A DNA stretch of 17,509 nucleotides from the NCBI GenBank assembly GCA_017527945.1, contig JAFXPL010000152.1, positions 1-17,509 on the forward strand, written 5' to 3'. Both the position numbers and the translations under genes were made by a program. The DNA comes from Bacteroidales bacterium. GTDB lineage: Bacteria; Bacteroidota; Bacteroidia; Bacteroidales; WCHB1-69. The notes under the pieces are model-generated. The model made no database searches. It saw nothing but the letters and a program-made list of their open reading frames with translations, and was not told the origin of the DNA. Of this stretch, positions 1-7,952 are shown one piece after another (position 1 is the stretch's first letter; each line of letters opens with the position of its first letter).

Positions 1-1394
1 ACGGCGGCGACGAGCTGCGCATGAAGTACCGCTACCTCGACATCCGCCGCAACCCCGTGAAGAACAACCTCATCTTCCGTCATAAACTGGGTCTGGAGAT
101 CCGCAAATACCTGAGCGGACAGGGGTTCCTCGAAATCGAAACGCCGTTCCTCGTGAACAGCACCCCCGAGGGCGCCCGCGACTTCCTCGTGCCCTCCCGC
201 ATGAACCCCGGTGAGTTCTATGCCCTGCCGCAGTCTCCGCAAACGCTGAAGCAGCTGCTGATGATGGCCGGCATGGACCGCTACTTCCAGATCGTGCGCT
301 GCTTCCGTGACGAAGACCTCCGCGCCGACCGCCAACCCGAGTTCACCCAAGTCGATTGCGAGATGTCATTCATCGAACAAGAGGACATCCTCAACCTGTT
401 CGAAGGTCTCGTGCAGCATATCTTCCGCACTTTCAAGGGAATGGAAATCGGCAAGCTGGAGCGCATGACCTGGCACGATGCGATGAAATTCTACGGCTCC
501 GACAAGCCCGACGCCCGTTTCGGAATGCGCTTCGTGGAACTCAACGATGTGCTGCAGCACAAGGATTTCAAGGTCTTCAACGAGGCCGAGCTCATCGTCG
601 GCATCAAGGCCGAGGGCTGCGGCAACTACTCCCGCAAGCAGCTCGACAACCTCACGGAATTTGTGAAGAGTCCGCGCGTGGGTGCCGCTGGCTTAGTCTA
701 TATCCTTTGCAATCAAGACGGTACGTACAAATCCTCCGTCGATAAATTCTACACACAGGACGATCTGAAAGTGGTGGCCGAACGTTGCGACGCACACGCC
801 GGCGACCTCATCCTCATCCTCTCCGGCAAGGCCATGAAGACGCGCAAGCAGATGTGCGAGCTGCGTCTCGAAATGGGCAACCGTCTCGGGCTGCGCAAGG
901 CCGGCGAGTACAAGGCGATGTGGGTGGTCGATTTCCCGCTCTTGGAGTGGGACGAGGAGACGCAACGCTACTACGCCATGCACCACCCGTTCACCGCGCC
1001 GAAGCCGGAGCACGAAGATTGGCTCGAAAGCCGTCCCGGCGAGGTGCTGGCCAATGCCTACGACCTGGTCATCAACGGTTCGGAAATCGGCGGCGGCTCT
1101 ATCCGTATCCACCGTCCGGACTTGCAGAAGCGCATGTTCAAGGCCCTGAACTTCACCGAGGAACAGGCGCAGAGCCAGTTCGGATTCCTCATTAACGCCT
1201 TCAAGTACGGCGCCCCGCCTCACGGTGGCATCGCCTTCGGCTTCGACCGTCTTTGCGCCGTGCTCAGCGACAGCGACAGCATCCGCGACTTCATCGCGTT
1301 CCCGAAGAACAACGCCGGCCGCGACACCATGCTGCCCGCTCCCACCCCTATCGATCCCAAACAGTTGGACGAACTGAACATCAAACTGAAGTAA
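1..1394 (+). CDS. aspS: Aspartyl-tRNA synthetase, 3' part (5' end outside the window)
   Basis: Class II synthetase that charges tRNA-Asp with aspartate in the cytoplasm. The reading frame is open from position 3 and enters as [16 protein letters not shown], the start of the catalytic domain. The N-terminal anticodon-binding OB-fold is therefore off the window, and the ATG at 21 is internal. Class II motif 2 lies at 303-356 ([18 protein letters not shown]) and motif 3 at 1224-1250 (GGIAFGFDR). Between them is the long insertion (GAD) domain of the bacterial enzyme type. The C-terminus ([19 protein letters not shown], then a short helix) matches bacterial AspRS, so the 3' end is complete. The stop codon is followed directly by the ATG of the permease gene with no spacer, which suggests co-transcription and possibly translational coupling. 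Whether it is a discriminating or non-discriminating AspRS cannot be judged here. Confidence 0.97.
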   Translation, partial: GGDELRMKYRYLDIRRNPVKNNLIFRHKLGLEIRKYLSGQGFLEIETPFLVNSTPEGARDFLVPSRMNPGEFYALPQSPQTLKQLLMMAGMDRYFQIVRCFRDEDLRADRQPEFTQVDCEMSFIEQEDILNLFEGLVQHIFRTFKGMEIGKLERMTWHDAMKFYGSDKPDARFGMRFVELNDVLQHKDFKVFNEAELIVGIKAEGCGNYSRKQLDNLTEFVKSPRVGAAGLVYILCNQDGTYKSSVDKFYTQDDLKVVAERCDAHAGDLILILSGKAMKTRKQMCELRLEMGNRLGLRKAGEYKAMWVVDFPLLEWDEETQRYYAMHHPFTAPKPEHEDWLESRPGEVLANAYDLVINGSEIGGGSIRIHRPDLQKRMFKALNFTEEQAQSQFGFLINAFKYGAPPHGGIAFGFDRLCAVLSDSDSIRDFIAFPKNNAGRDTMLPAPTPIDPKQLDELNIKLK

Positions 1395-2138
1395 ATGCTC
1401 CGCAAAGCCATCGCCACGTTTGGCGAATATCTCATTTTCCTGCGCCAGGTTTTCAGCAAGCCGACCAAATGGTCTGTGTTTCTGAAAAAATGGCTTTTCG
1501 AGATGGACGCCATGGGCATCGGCTCCATGCTGATTGTCAGCATCGTGTCGCTCGCCATGGGCAGTGTGATCACGATGCAGACGGCCTTGCAGATCGAGAG
1601 CGGTTGGATTCCTTCCTGGACGGTGGGCTTTGTGGCCCGCACCTCCATCGTGATGGAACTCTGCCCGACGATTATCAGCCTGCTGTTGGTGGGCAACCTC
1701 GGTTCGCGCATCACGGCAGAAATTGGCAGCATGCGCGTGACGGAACAGATTGATGCTTTAGAGGTTATTGGCATCAATCCCGCTTCGTATTTGGTATTGC
1801 CGAAAGTATTGGCCTCCGTTATCGTGAATCCTATTCTTTGCGTGTTCAGTATCGCATTCGCGCTCACAGGCGGCTATGTCACCGTCTGGCTCACCGGATG
1901 CACCACCACGTACGCGTTTATGGACGGGCTCACCTACTGTTTCCGCGTCTATGATGTCGTTTATGCGCTGACCAAGACCTGCGTCTTCGCCTTTGTCATG
2001 TCCACCGTTGCCTCCTTCTACGGCTACCGCATCGAGGGCGGCGCCTTGGAACTCGGCAAGGCCAGCACGCAAGGGATTGTGGTGTCAAGCTTCATTATAC
2101 TGATACTCAACGTGTTGATTACGGATATCATGTTGTAA
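1395..2138 (+). CDS. mlaE: MlaE-family ABC transporter permease (lipid transport)
   Basis: Integral inner-membrane permease of the MlaE/YrbE family, which with an MlaF-type ATPase and an MCE protein moves phospholipids between the membranes of Gram-negative bacteria. The 247-residue length is normal for the family. An amphipathic N-terminus is followed by about five hydrophobic segments. The family signature sits at residues 109-129, including EIGSMRVTEQIDALEVIGIN, and is followed by YLVLPKVLA. The start is fixed by the position directly after the aspS stop; no separate promoter is visible, so it probably depends on aspS transcription. The expected ATPase partner is not next; it lies beyond hrpB at 4857. 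No MCE (MlaD-like) gene is in the window. The substrate is inferred from the family only. Confidence 0.93.
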   Translation: MLRKAIATFGEYLIFLRQVFSKPTKWSVFLKKWLFEMDAMGIGSMLIVSIVSLAMGSVITMQTALQIESGWIPSWTVGFVARTSIVMELCPTIISLLLVGNLGSRITAEIGSMRVTEQIDALEVIGINPASYLVLPKVLASVIVNPILCVFSIAFALTGGYVTVWLTGCTTTYAFMDGLTYCFRVYDVVYALTKTCVFAFVMSTVASFYGYRIEGGALELGKASTQGIVVSSFIILILNVLITDIML

Positions 2139-2282
2139 ACAATGAGCAGCGTGGGGCTCGACAGTTTAAATAAGAACCATGCTTTTTTGGTTGACCAATG
2201 TATGATGCCTGAATCCTTGTTGGGTTTGGAACGGTGAAGGTTTGTGTCGGCGATAAAAAAATTGCAATAACACGAAACGGAT

Positions 2283-4775
2283 ATGACTGACCGACTGAAA
2301 ACCGAACTGGATCGGCTGCCTGTGGCGGCGATAGCGGCGGCGCTGAACGAGACGCTGCGGACTTCCGCAGCGGCGATCGTGACGGCGGCACCAGGCGCGG
2401 GAAAATCGACGCTGCTGCCACTCACGCTGCTTCAATCGCTACCCACCCGTCTCCAATCTCAGAAAATCATCGTGCTGGAGCCTCGCAGGGTGGCGGCGCG
2501 GCAGATTGCGTCGCGGATGGCATGGCTGTTGGACGAAAACGTGGGTAAGACGGTGGGCTATCGCATACGGTTCGAGAGCAGAGTCTCCGAACAGACGCGC
2601 ATCGAGGTGGTGACCGAAGGCGTGCTTACACGGATGCTGCTCGACGACCCGGCTCTGGAGGGCATCGCGATGGTGGTTTTTGACGAGTTCCACGAGCGGA
2701 GCCTGAACACCGACGAGGCGTTTGCCCTAACCCGGCAGTGCCAACAGCTGCTGCGCGACGACCTGCGCATCGTCGTGATGTCGGCCACGATAGACACGGC
2801 GGCATTAGAGGAGGCGCTGCGTTGCCCCATGTTGGAGAGCGAAGGAAGGATGTTCCCCGTGAAGGTGATACACACGCAGGAAGAGGCTGACATCATGAAT
2901 GTTTCGCAGCTGACGGCGAAAACAATATTGCAAGCCCACCGCGAGCACGAGGGCGACATTCTGGCGTTCCTGCCGGGCGAAGGCGAGATACGCCGCGTGG
3001 CGGAGCTCCTTTCTAACAGTCTCGGAAACACAAAGATATACCCGCTCTACGGCTTACAGTCCAACGACGAACAGGCGCGCGCCATCGCGCCGAGTCCGCC
3101 CGGCGGACGGAAAGTGGTGCTGGCGACACCCATCGCCGAAACCTCGCTCACCATCGAGGGCGTGCGCGTGGTGGTCGATAGCGGACTCTGCCGCAAGATG
3201 ATGTTCGACGCCCGCAGCGGACTGAACCGATTGGAAACGGTGCGTATCTCGACGGACATGGCCACACAACGCACAGGACGTGCCGGGCGCGTGGCACCAG
3301 GCATCTGCTATCGGCTGTGGTCGAAGGCTTCCGAAGTCCGCATGGAGACGGTGCGCAAGCCCGAAATCTTGGATGCCGACCTCACGTCGTTGGTACTTGA
3401 TGCCGCCATTTGGGGAGAGCGCGAGGTGGAGCGACTGCCTTGGTTGACACCACCACCCAAGTCGTCGCTCGTCCACGCCCGAATGCTTCTGCAATCACTT
3501 GGGGCACTGGACAATGAAGGCAAAGTGACGCGGCAAGGAAAGGCCTTGTCGAAACTGCCCTGTCACCCGCGCATCGCCCGTATGCTGCTCTCGGCAGACA
3601 GCCCACAGCGAAAATCATTGGCTGCCGACATCGCAGCCCTCTTGGAAGAGAAAGACCCGATGGCAGGCGAGGGAGATGTATCGGCGGCCACTCGACTCGA
3701 TGCCCTGCGGCGGGAACGCAAAAACGGACAATCGGGCCGCTGGGGACGAATTATCAAAATTGCCCGCCAGTATGGTGAAATGATTCATTGCCGTGAGGAC
3801 AATGCGCCTGTCAATCCTTACGAGGTGGGGACCTTCTTGGCCTCGGCCTATCCGGAACGTATCGGCAAAGTATGGAAAAATGGCGCAGGCATATTTCAAC
3901 TGTCTGGTGGCGAATTGGTTGCCGTAGAGACTTCGGATGCGATGGTTGGAGCTGAGTGGATAGTCGCCGCCTCAATGCACCGAAAGGCCGGCGGCACAGG
4001 CAAGGTGTTTCTGGCCAGCATTGTCGATGTCTCTGACTTGCACCCGTATGCCACTGACCGAGAAAGCATCTTTTGGGACGGCAAGTCCGGCTCGGTGGTG
4101 GCCCGCCGCGAACGACGTATCGGCAATATCCTCTTGGAGTCGAAACCGCTCTCCGGCGACCACCGGGAGGCTGTGCAACAGGTCATCTGCGAGGCCATCG
4201 TCAAAGACGGTCCCTCGATGCTGTCGTTTACCGACGAGGTGCTGAATCTGCAGCGGCGCATCGCCTTCATCGCCACACGACATCCTGAGCTTGGACTTCC
4301 TCCCGTGGACAATGATGCCATCTGCCAAAGTGCCCCCGACTGGGGACCGCTCTACATCGGCAAAGCCACCAACACGGCCGAATTGAAAAAACTCGACCTC
4401 TGCGAAGTTGTCTGGAGTCGTCTCACTTACGATCAACAGCAGGCCGTGGACCGCTTGGCACCGACACATGTTGTCGTTCCCACTGGCAGCCGCATCCGTC
4501 TGGAGTACCGCATTGGAACTGAAGTCCCGGTGTTGCGCGTCCGCCTGCAGGAGTGCTTCGGTCTGCTTGACACCCCTTTGGTTGACGGTACCCCTGTCCT
4601 AATGGAGCTCCTCTCACCCGGTTTCAAGCCCGTGCAACTCACCACCGACCTCCGAAGTTTTTGGAAATCAACCTATTTCGATGTCCGCAAAGAACTCCGC
4701 CGCCGCTACCCCAAGCATGCCTGGCCCGACAATCCGCTGGAGGCCGAGCCGGTAAGAGGCACGAAACGAACTTGA
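2283..4775 (+). CDS. hrpB: ATP-dependent DExH-box helicase HrpB
   Basis: Superfamily 2 helicase of the HrpB family; its cellular role is poorly defined even in well-studied bacteria. At 830 residues it is full length. Motifs seen in order are Walker A GAGKST at residues 38-43, DEFH at 134-137 (followed by ERSLNTD), SAT at 167-169, the ATPIAETSLTI motif, and motif VI QRTGRAGR at 329-336. The C-terminal HrpB domain is intact, with LLSPGFKPVQLTTDLRSFW and RRRYPKHAWPDNP. The ATG at 2283 gives the usual short N-terminus before Walker A. The 144-base gap before it (2139-2282) contains no gene and no clear TAnnTTTG box, so its promoter is undefined. Its place between the permease and ATPase genes of one transporter is unusual and no functional link is evident. 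Confidence 0.96.
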   Translation: MTDRLKTELDRLPVAAIAAALNETLRTSAAAIVTAAPGAGKSTLLPLTLLQSLPTRLQSQKIIVLEPRRVAARQIASRMAWLLDENVGKTVGYRIRFESRVSEQTRIEVVTEGVLTRMLLDDPALEGIAMVVFDEFHERSLNTDEAFALTRQCQQLLRDDLRIVVMSATIDTAALEEALRCPMLESEGRMFPVKVIHTQEEADIMNVSQLTAKTILQAHREHEGDILAFLPGEGEIRRVAELLSNSLGNTKIYPLYGLQSNDEQARAIAPSPPGGRKVVLATPIAETSLTIEGVRVVVDSGLCRKMMFDARSGLNRLETVRISTDMATQRTGRAGRVAPGICYRLWSKASEVRMETVRKPEILDADLTSLVLDAAIWGEREVERLPWLTPPPKSSLVHARMLLQSLGALDNEGKVTRQGKALSKLPCHPRIARMLLSADSPQRKSLAADIAALLEEKDPMAGEGDVSAATRLDALRRERKNGQSGRWGRIIKIARQYGEMIHCREDNAPVNPYEVGTFLASAYPERIGKVWKNGAGIFQLSGGELVAVETSDAMVGAEWIVAASMHRKAGGTGKVFLASIVDVSDLHPYATDRESIFWDGKSGSVVARRERRIGNILLESKPLSGDHREAVQQVICEAIVKDGPSMLSFTDEVLNLQRRIAFIATRHPELGLPPVDNDAICQSAPDWGPLYIGKATNTAELKKLDLCEVVWSRLTYDQQQAVDRLAPTHVVVPTGSRIRLEYRIGTEVPVLRVRLQECFGLLDTPLVDGTPVLMELLSPGFKPVQLTTDLRSFWKSTYFDVRKELRRRYPKHAWPDNPLEAEPVRGTKRT

Positions 4776-4777
4776 AA

Positions 4778-4813
4778 AAAGTACTTTCCGTACCCGAAAA
4801 AAAAGTACTTTTG
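4778..4813 (+). promoter_or_regulatory. Promoter region of mlaF with two AAAGTACTTT palindromes
   Basis: TACTTTTG at 4806-4813 matches the Bacteroidota -7 box TAnnTTTG, 43 bases before the mlaF start codon. The perfect palindrome AAAGTACTTT occurs twice, at 4778-4787 and 4802-4811, with centres 24 bases apart. The second copy extends to 12 bp (AAAAGTACTTTT, 4801-4812) and overlaps the -7 box; the first lies near the -33 region. No good TTTG -33 element is seen; the nearest is TTTC at about 4784-4787. The arrangement could be a two-site operator or a partly duplicated promoter. The promoter call is fairly likely; the operator idea is inference. Confidence 0.6.
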
Positions 4814-4856
4814 CGGCCAATTTGGCAAATGGCCGGTCAAAATCAGTAGATAACCT

Positions 4857-5609
4857 ATGATAGAAGTCAACAACGTTTCCAAGTATTTCGGCGAGAAGCA
4901 GGTGCTTTTCGGCATCGACACGCAGTTCGAGGAGGGCAAAGTGAACCTCATCATCGGACGGTCCGGGTCGGGCAAGACGGTACTGATGAAGTGTTTGGTG
5001 GGTCTGCATACACCTGAAGAGGGCAAAGTGCTCTACAGCGGCCGCGAGTTCCACAACCTTCCGGAAAAGGACAAATTGCTGCTCCGTAAGGAGATGGGAA
5101 TGGTGTTCCAAGGTTCTGCGCTGTTCGACTCCATGACCATTGAGGAAAACGTCACCTTCCCGCTGGACATGTTCACGGACATGAGCGAGAGCGAAAAGCT
5201 CGATCGCGCCAACTTCTGCCTCGAATGTGTCGATTTGGTGAACACCAACAACCTGTTCCCGGCGGAGCTGAGCGGAGGCATGAAGAAGCGCGCCGCCATC
5301 GCCCGCGCTTTGGCCTTCAACCCCAAATATCTCTTCTTCGACGAACCCAATTCCGGCCTTGACCCCAAGACCTCCCTGCTCATCGACGAGCTCATCACCA
5401 AAATCACCCACGACTTCAACACCACCACCGTGGTCAACACTCACGACCTCAACTCCATCATCACCATCGGGGAAACCATCTCCTTCATCTACCAGGGCCG
5501 CCTCGCCTGGCGCGGCAGCAGCGACAACATCCTCACCTCCGACAACCAAACGCTGAACGACTTCATCTACGCGCAGCCGCTGACGCAAAGGTTGAAGAAA
5601 ACGTTGTGA
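4857..5609 (+). CDS. mlaF: MlaF-type ABC transporter ATP-binding protein
   Basis: Cytoplasmic ATPase subunit expected to power lipid transport through the MlaE-type permease encoded at 1395-2138. The 250-residue protein carries a complete nucleotide-binding domain: Walker A GRSGSGKT at residues 34-41, the Q-loop in MVFQGSALFDSMT, the ABC signature LSGGM at 138-142, Walker B ending FFDEP with D162 and E163, and the switch histidine H196 in VVNTHD. The LFDSMTIEENVTFPL segment and the LSGGMKKRAAIARAL form are typical of the MlaF branch. It is cut off from its permease by hrpB and has its own promoter-like sequence, so the two subunits are probably transcribed separately. It ends convergently with rplT, about 100 bases away. 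Confidence 0.93.
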   Translation: MIEVNNVSKYFGEKQVLFGIDTQFEEGKVNLIIGRSGSGKTVLMKCLVGLHTPEEGKVLYSGREFHNLPEKDKLLLRKEMGMVFQGSALFDSMTIEENVTFPLDMFTDMSESEKLDRANFCLECVDLVNTNNLFPAELSGGMKKRAAIARALAFNPKYLFFDEPNSGLDPKTSLLIDELITKITHDFNTTTVVNTHDLNSIITIGETISFIYQGRLAWRGSSDNILTSDNQTLNDFIYAQPLTQRLKKTL

Positions 5610-5635
5610 TTTCGGCTGCTGGCTTTTATTGACAC

Positions 5636-5670
5636 AAAAAAAGGAGACCATGAAGGCCTCCTCCTTATAT
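5636..5670 (-). terminator. Intrinsic terminator of the infC-rpmI-rplT operon
   Basis: Read on the minus strand, AGGAGGCC - TTCAT - GGTCTCCT forms a stem of 8 pairs with one G-T wobble and a 5-base loop. It is followed by a run of seven or more T (complement of the A run at 5636-5642), the classic Rho-independent layout. It lies about 40 bases after the rplT stop. On the plus strand the same hairpin is followed by CCTTATAT rather than a T run, so it would stop mlaF transcripts less well. Confidence 0.85.
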
Positions 5671-5710
5671 AACAAACACTCTTGACTAAAAAATGATTGG
5701 TCAGGTCGGT

Positions 5711-6055
5711 TTACTTTACCAAATCGACGATGGCCTTGAATGCCTCAGGATTATTCATCGCGAGGTCGGCGAGAGCTTTGCGGTTGAGCGCAACGTTCTT
5801 CTTTGCCAAATTGCCCATCAGGACAGAATAGGACATTCCATATTCACGGGCGCCCGCATTGATACGGGTGATCCACAAGCTTCTGAAATTTCTCTTTTTC
5901 GCTTTTCTGTCGCGGTAGGCGTATTGCTGGCCTTTCTCCCACGAGTTCACCGCTACGGTCCAGACGTTCTTGCGTTTTCCGAAGTAACCGCGGGTGCGTT
6001 TTAAAATCTTCTTTCTTCTTGCTCTTGAAGCAACGTGATTGACTGATCTTGACAT
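5711..6055 (-). CDS. rplT: 50S ribosomal protein L20
   Basis: Large-subunit protein that binds 23S rRNA early in assembly; in several bacteria it also represses its own operon. The 114 residues are the usual length. The N-terminus [19 protein letters not shown] and the block [13 protein letters not shown] are characteristic, as is [20 protein letters not shown] in the RNA-binding C-terminal domain. It is the last gene of infC-rpmI-rplT, 88 bases after rpmI, and is followed by a strong terminator. The spacer before it holds a long hairpin that may be regulatory. Confidence 0.99.
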   Translation of the reverse strand: MSRSVNHVASRARRKKILKRTRGYFGKRKNVWTVAVNSWEKGQQYAYRDRKAKKRNFRSLWITRINAGAREYGMSYSVLMGNLAKKNVALNRKALADLAMNNPEAFKAIVDLVK

Positions 6056-6072
6056 AATTTCTTTTCCTTTCC

Positions 6073-6116
6073 GTTTACGTCAGTGGCACGAGGCGCTTAG
6101 GGAACTGCGCGTAAAC
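6073..6116 (-). other. Hairpin between rpmI and rplT
   Basis: On the minus strand GTTTACG (6116-6110) pairs with CGTAAAC (6079-6073). Inside that, CAGT pairs with ACTG after a small 2x1 internal loop, leaving about 19 bases of loop. This gives 11 base pairs in the 88-base spacer just before rplT. There is no T run after it, so it is not a standard terminator. It could be an L20-binding or RNA-processing element; only the pairing itself is seen. Confidence 0.5.
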
Positions 6117-6143
6117 ATTTGATTTTTTTGTGATTAACTTAAT

Positions 6144-6341
6144 TTAGCACTGTCCGAGCATTTGCTTGACGGTGCGATCCAGATTTTGTTCGACAATGGC
6201 GCTGTAAGCCAGATTACGTTTTCTCTTTTTGGTCTTTTTGGTGAGAATGTGGCTGTGGTAAGCGTGATGTCTCTTGATTTTACCGGTGCCGGTCAGAGTG
6301 AATCTTTTCTTGGCAGCGGATTTCGTTTTGATTTTCGGCAT
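6144..6341 (-). CDS. rpmI: 50S ribosomal protein L35
   Basis: Small basic large-subunit ribosomal protein, 65 residues, the normal length. The N-terminus [14 protein letters not shown] is the family hallmark, followed by [19 protein letters not shown] and a lysine/arginine-rich stretch. It sits between infC (44 bases upstream) and rplT, the conserved order for these three genes across bacteria. The C-terminus ends in GQC, a minor lineage-specific variation. Confidence 0.98.
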   Translation of the reverse strand: MPKIKTKSAAKKRFTLTGTGKIKRHHAYHSHILTKKTKKRKRNLAYSAIVEQNLDRTVKQMLGQC

Positions 6342-6385
6342 TTCTTATTATTTTAAAGGTTTATATGTAAGTGTTTGTATATATT

Positions 6386-6949
6386 CTACGATTTCTTCGG
6401 CTTGGGTACCATGAGGAGGGTCATGTTGCGGCCAGTGAGCACGGGCATTTGGTCAACCTTGCCATAATCCTGGAGGCGTTCGGCGAATTTAAGGAGTTCG
6501 AGTTCGCCGTTGTCCTTATAGATGATGCTGCGCCCGCGGAAAGTCATGATGATCTTCACCTTGTAGCCGTCCTGCAGGAAGCGAATGGCGTGGTTGCACT
6601 TGAACTCCACATCGTGATCGCTGATCTGCGGGCTCAGCCGGATCTCCTTGATTTCCGTCTTGGCACTGTTGGCCTTAATTTCCTTCAGCTTTTTCTTCTG
6701 TTCGTACAAGTACTTTTGGTAGTCCATCACCTTGCACACGGGCGGGTTGGCCTGCGGGGAAATCTCCACTAAGTCCACACCATGTTCGTCGGCAATTGCC
6801 AACGCTTCGCGAAGTGACACGATTCGGGGTTCAATGTCGTCTCCCACCACACGCACGACTTGTGCCGTGATATATTCATTGATTCGGTGTTGGGCGTCTT
6901 TCTTGTTTCTCGGGCCGAAAGACCTATTGGGCCGGTTGTTCTGAGCGAT
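6386..6949 (-). CDS. infC: Translation initiation factor IF-3, probable ATC start
   Basis: IF-3 binds the 30S subunit, prevents premature joining of 50S and rejects non-canonical start codons. The N-terminal domain begins at HRINEYITA and includes LVEISPQANPPVCKVMDYQK; after the lysine-rich linker the C-terminal domain carries KEIRLSPQISDHD and FRGRS. No in-frame ATG occurs before that core; the first methionine codon is in KVMDY. An AAAGGA Shine-Dalgarno at 6962-6957 is followed by TTG (6955), ATC (6952) and ATC (6949). I chose ATC at 6949 because the spacing is 7 bases and the resulting IAQNNRPNRS aligns with the usual Bacteroidota N-terminus. It gives 187 residues. A farther TTG at 7006 overlaps the promoter box and is unlikely. 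IF-3 genes in other bacteria use AUU or AUC for self-regulation, so this fits known biology. Confidence 0.95.
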   Translation of the reverse strand: MAQNNRPNRSFGPRNKKDAQHRINEYITAQVVRVVGDDIEPRIVSLREALAIADEHGVDLVEISPQANPPVCKVMDYQKYLYEQKKKLKEIKANSAKTEIKEIRLSPQISDHDVEFKCNHAIRFLQDGYKVKIIMTFRGRSIIYKDNGELELLKFAERLQDYGKVDQMPVLTGRNMTLLMVPKPKKS

Positions 6950-7003
6950 GATCAAATCCTTTCTTTTTAAGTGTAAAAACTTTACTTCTAATTTTTTGGG
7001 CGG

Positions 7004-7011
7004 CAAAAATA
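7004..7011 (-). promoter_or_regulatory. Bacteroidota -7 box for infC-rpmI-rplT
   Basis: On the minus strand 7011-7004 reads TATTTTTG, a full match to TAnnTTTG. Transcription would start near 6997-7000, giving a leader of about 50 bases before the proposed ATC start of infC. No clear TTTG -33 element is seen upstream. The box is back to back with a plus-strand box about 40 bases away. Confidence 0.6.
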
Positions 7012-7050
7012 CACAATTTTTTATTGTAAGAATCGTTTCTGCATTTTTTT

Positions 7051-7058
7051 TATTTTTG
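7051..7058 (+). promoter_or_regulatory. Bacteroidota -7 box for the DUF6089-uppS-bamA-ompH operon
   Basis: TATTTTTG at 7051-7058 matches TAnnTTTG. The start codon of the first gene follows only 15 bases after the box (ATG 7073; alternative ATG 7079), so the transcript would have a very short leader. The -33 element is poor; a TTG at 7024-7026 is the nearest candidate, at a longer spacing than usual. Confidence 0.6.
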
Positions 7059-7072
7059 CAGCCTTTTTAGCA

Positions 7073-7951
7073 ATGTATATGAAGAATAATATTTTAACGG
7101 TAATCGGGGTGTTTCTCCTGACATGGGGAGGGCTTTCGTTGCGCACATTGAGCGCGCAGAACTCGGAGGTGGGTGCCTGTGTGGGCACAACGTTCTACCT
7201 CGGGGAACTGAATCCCTCGAAGCTTTTCGCGAACTCGCGGATTGCCGGCGGCATCGTCTATCGCTACAACATCTCCCCGCGATGGGCGTTAAAGGCGGAC
7301 TTCCTGTTCGGCGAAGTGGCCGCCAGCGATGCCGCCACCAACAGCGGTTATGAGCGAAACCTCAGCTTCTTCTCCCCCATCACCGAATTTTCCGTCGTGG
7401 GCGAGCTGAACTTCCTGAGACTTTACAATTCCGTGGGCAAAAACCACTTCACCCCTTACATTTTCGCCGGACTCACCCTCTTCTCGTTCGACCCGATGGC
7501 GCAATACAAAGACGGCACCGTGTATGAACTACAAAGTCTCGGCACCGAGGGACAAGGGTTGGATGGGGAACCCAAAAAGTATTCGCTGACACACGTCGCC
7601 ATCCCCTTCGGCATCGGGCTGCGCGTGAACATCGGCAAATATGTCTGCCTCGGCGCGGAATGGGGAATCCGCTACACTTTCACGGACTACCTCGACGATG
7701 TGGGCGGCCGCTATTACGACAACGACTTGATGCGTGAACGGCGCGGCGACATCATCGCCGACATGGCCGACCGCACCCCGGAACTCCTTGACGAACACGG
7801 AAACGCTCTCCCACTCCACCAGGCTGGCGAACAGCGCGGCAACTCCACCACCCACGACATCTATTCCTTCGCCGGAGCAACCTTGACCGTCAAGTTTGGC
7901 AACCAAGACAGAACTTGCGACCTCAAGAAACCGCGTAAAAAAAGATATTAG
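7073..7951 (+). CDS. DUF6089-family outer membrane beta-barrel protein
   Basis: Bacteroidota outer-membrane-type protein of the DUF6089 family; the function is not established. The N-terminus is a signal peptide ending in TLSAQ, and the rest alternates polar and hydrophobic residues in short beta strands. Examples are GTTFYLGELNPSKLF, GGIVYRYNISPRWALKADFLFG, PYIFAGLTLFSFDP and GLRVNIGKYVCLGAEWGIRY, as in small OmpA/OmpW-like barrels. Length is 292 residues from ATG 7073, or 290 from ATG 7079, which would give a simpler MKNN signal start. It ends in a basic tail (KKPRKKRY) that runs up to uppS. This gene commonly precedes uppS and bamA in the phylum, which supports the identification and suggests a role in envelope biogenesis. 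Confidence 0.85.
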   Translation: MYMKNNILTVIGVFLLTWGGLSLRTLSAQNSEVGACVGTTFYLGELNPSKLFANSRIAGGIVYRYNISPRWALKADFLFGEVAASDAATNSGYERNLSFFSPITEFSVVGELNFLRLYNSVGKNHFTPYIFAGLTLFSFDPMAQYKDGTVYELQSLGTEGQGLDGEPKKYSLTHVAIPFGIGLRVNIGKYVCLGAEWGIRYTFTDYLDDVGGRYYDNDLMRERRGDIIADMADRTPELLDEHGNALPLHQAGEQRGNSTTHDIYSFAGATLTVKFGNQDRTCDLKKPRKKRY

Positions 7952-7952
7952 A

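Noticed and set aside
2139..2282. Small gene or riboswitch before hrpB
   Set aside because: Possible pairings such as AACCA with TGGTT near 2176-2193 are weak, no short frame has a plausible product, and no conserved riboswitch pattern was recognised.
4668..5675. 335-residue minus-strand reading frame over mlaF and the end of hrpB
   Set aside because: It lies antisense to a clear ABC ATPase, has low-complexity Val/Glu/Gly composition, and is explained by high GC in third codon positions of the real gene.
5610..5710. Bacteroidales-1 RNA, a structured RNA known downstream of L20 genes in this order
   Set aside because: Only about 100 bases separate rplT from convergent mlaF. They contain the terminator, and no TAnnTTTG promoter followed by a structured region was found.
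7896..7952. Upstream ATG for uppS
   Set aside because: It lies inside the DUF6089 gene and adds residues absent from the family; ATG 7953 follows the upstream stop by one base.
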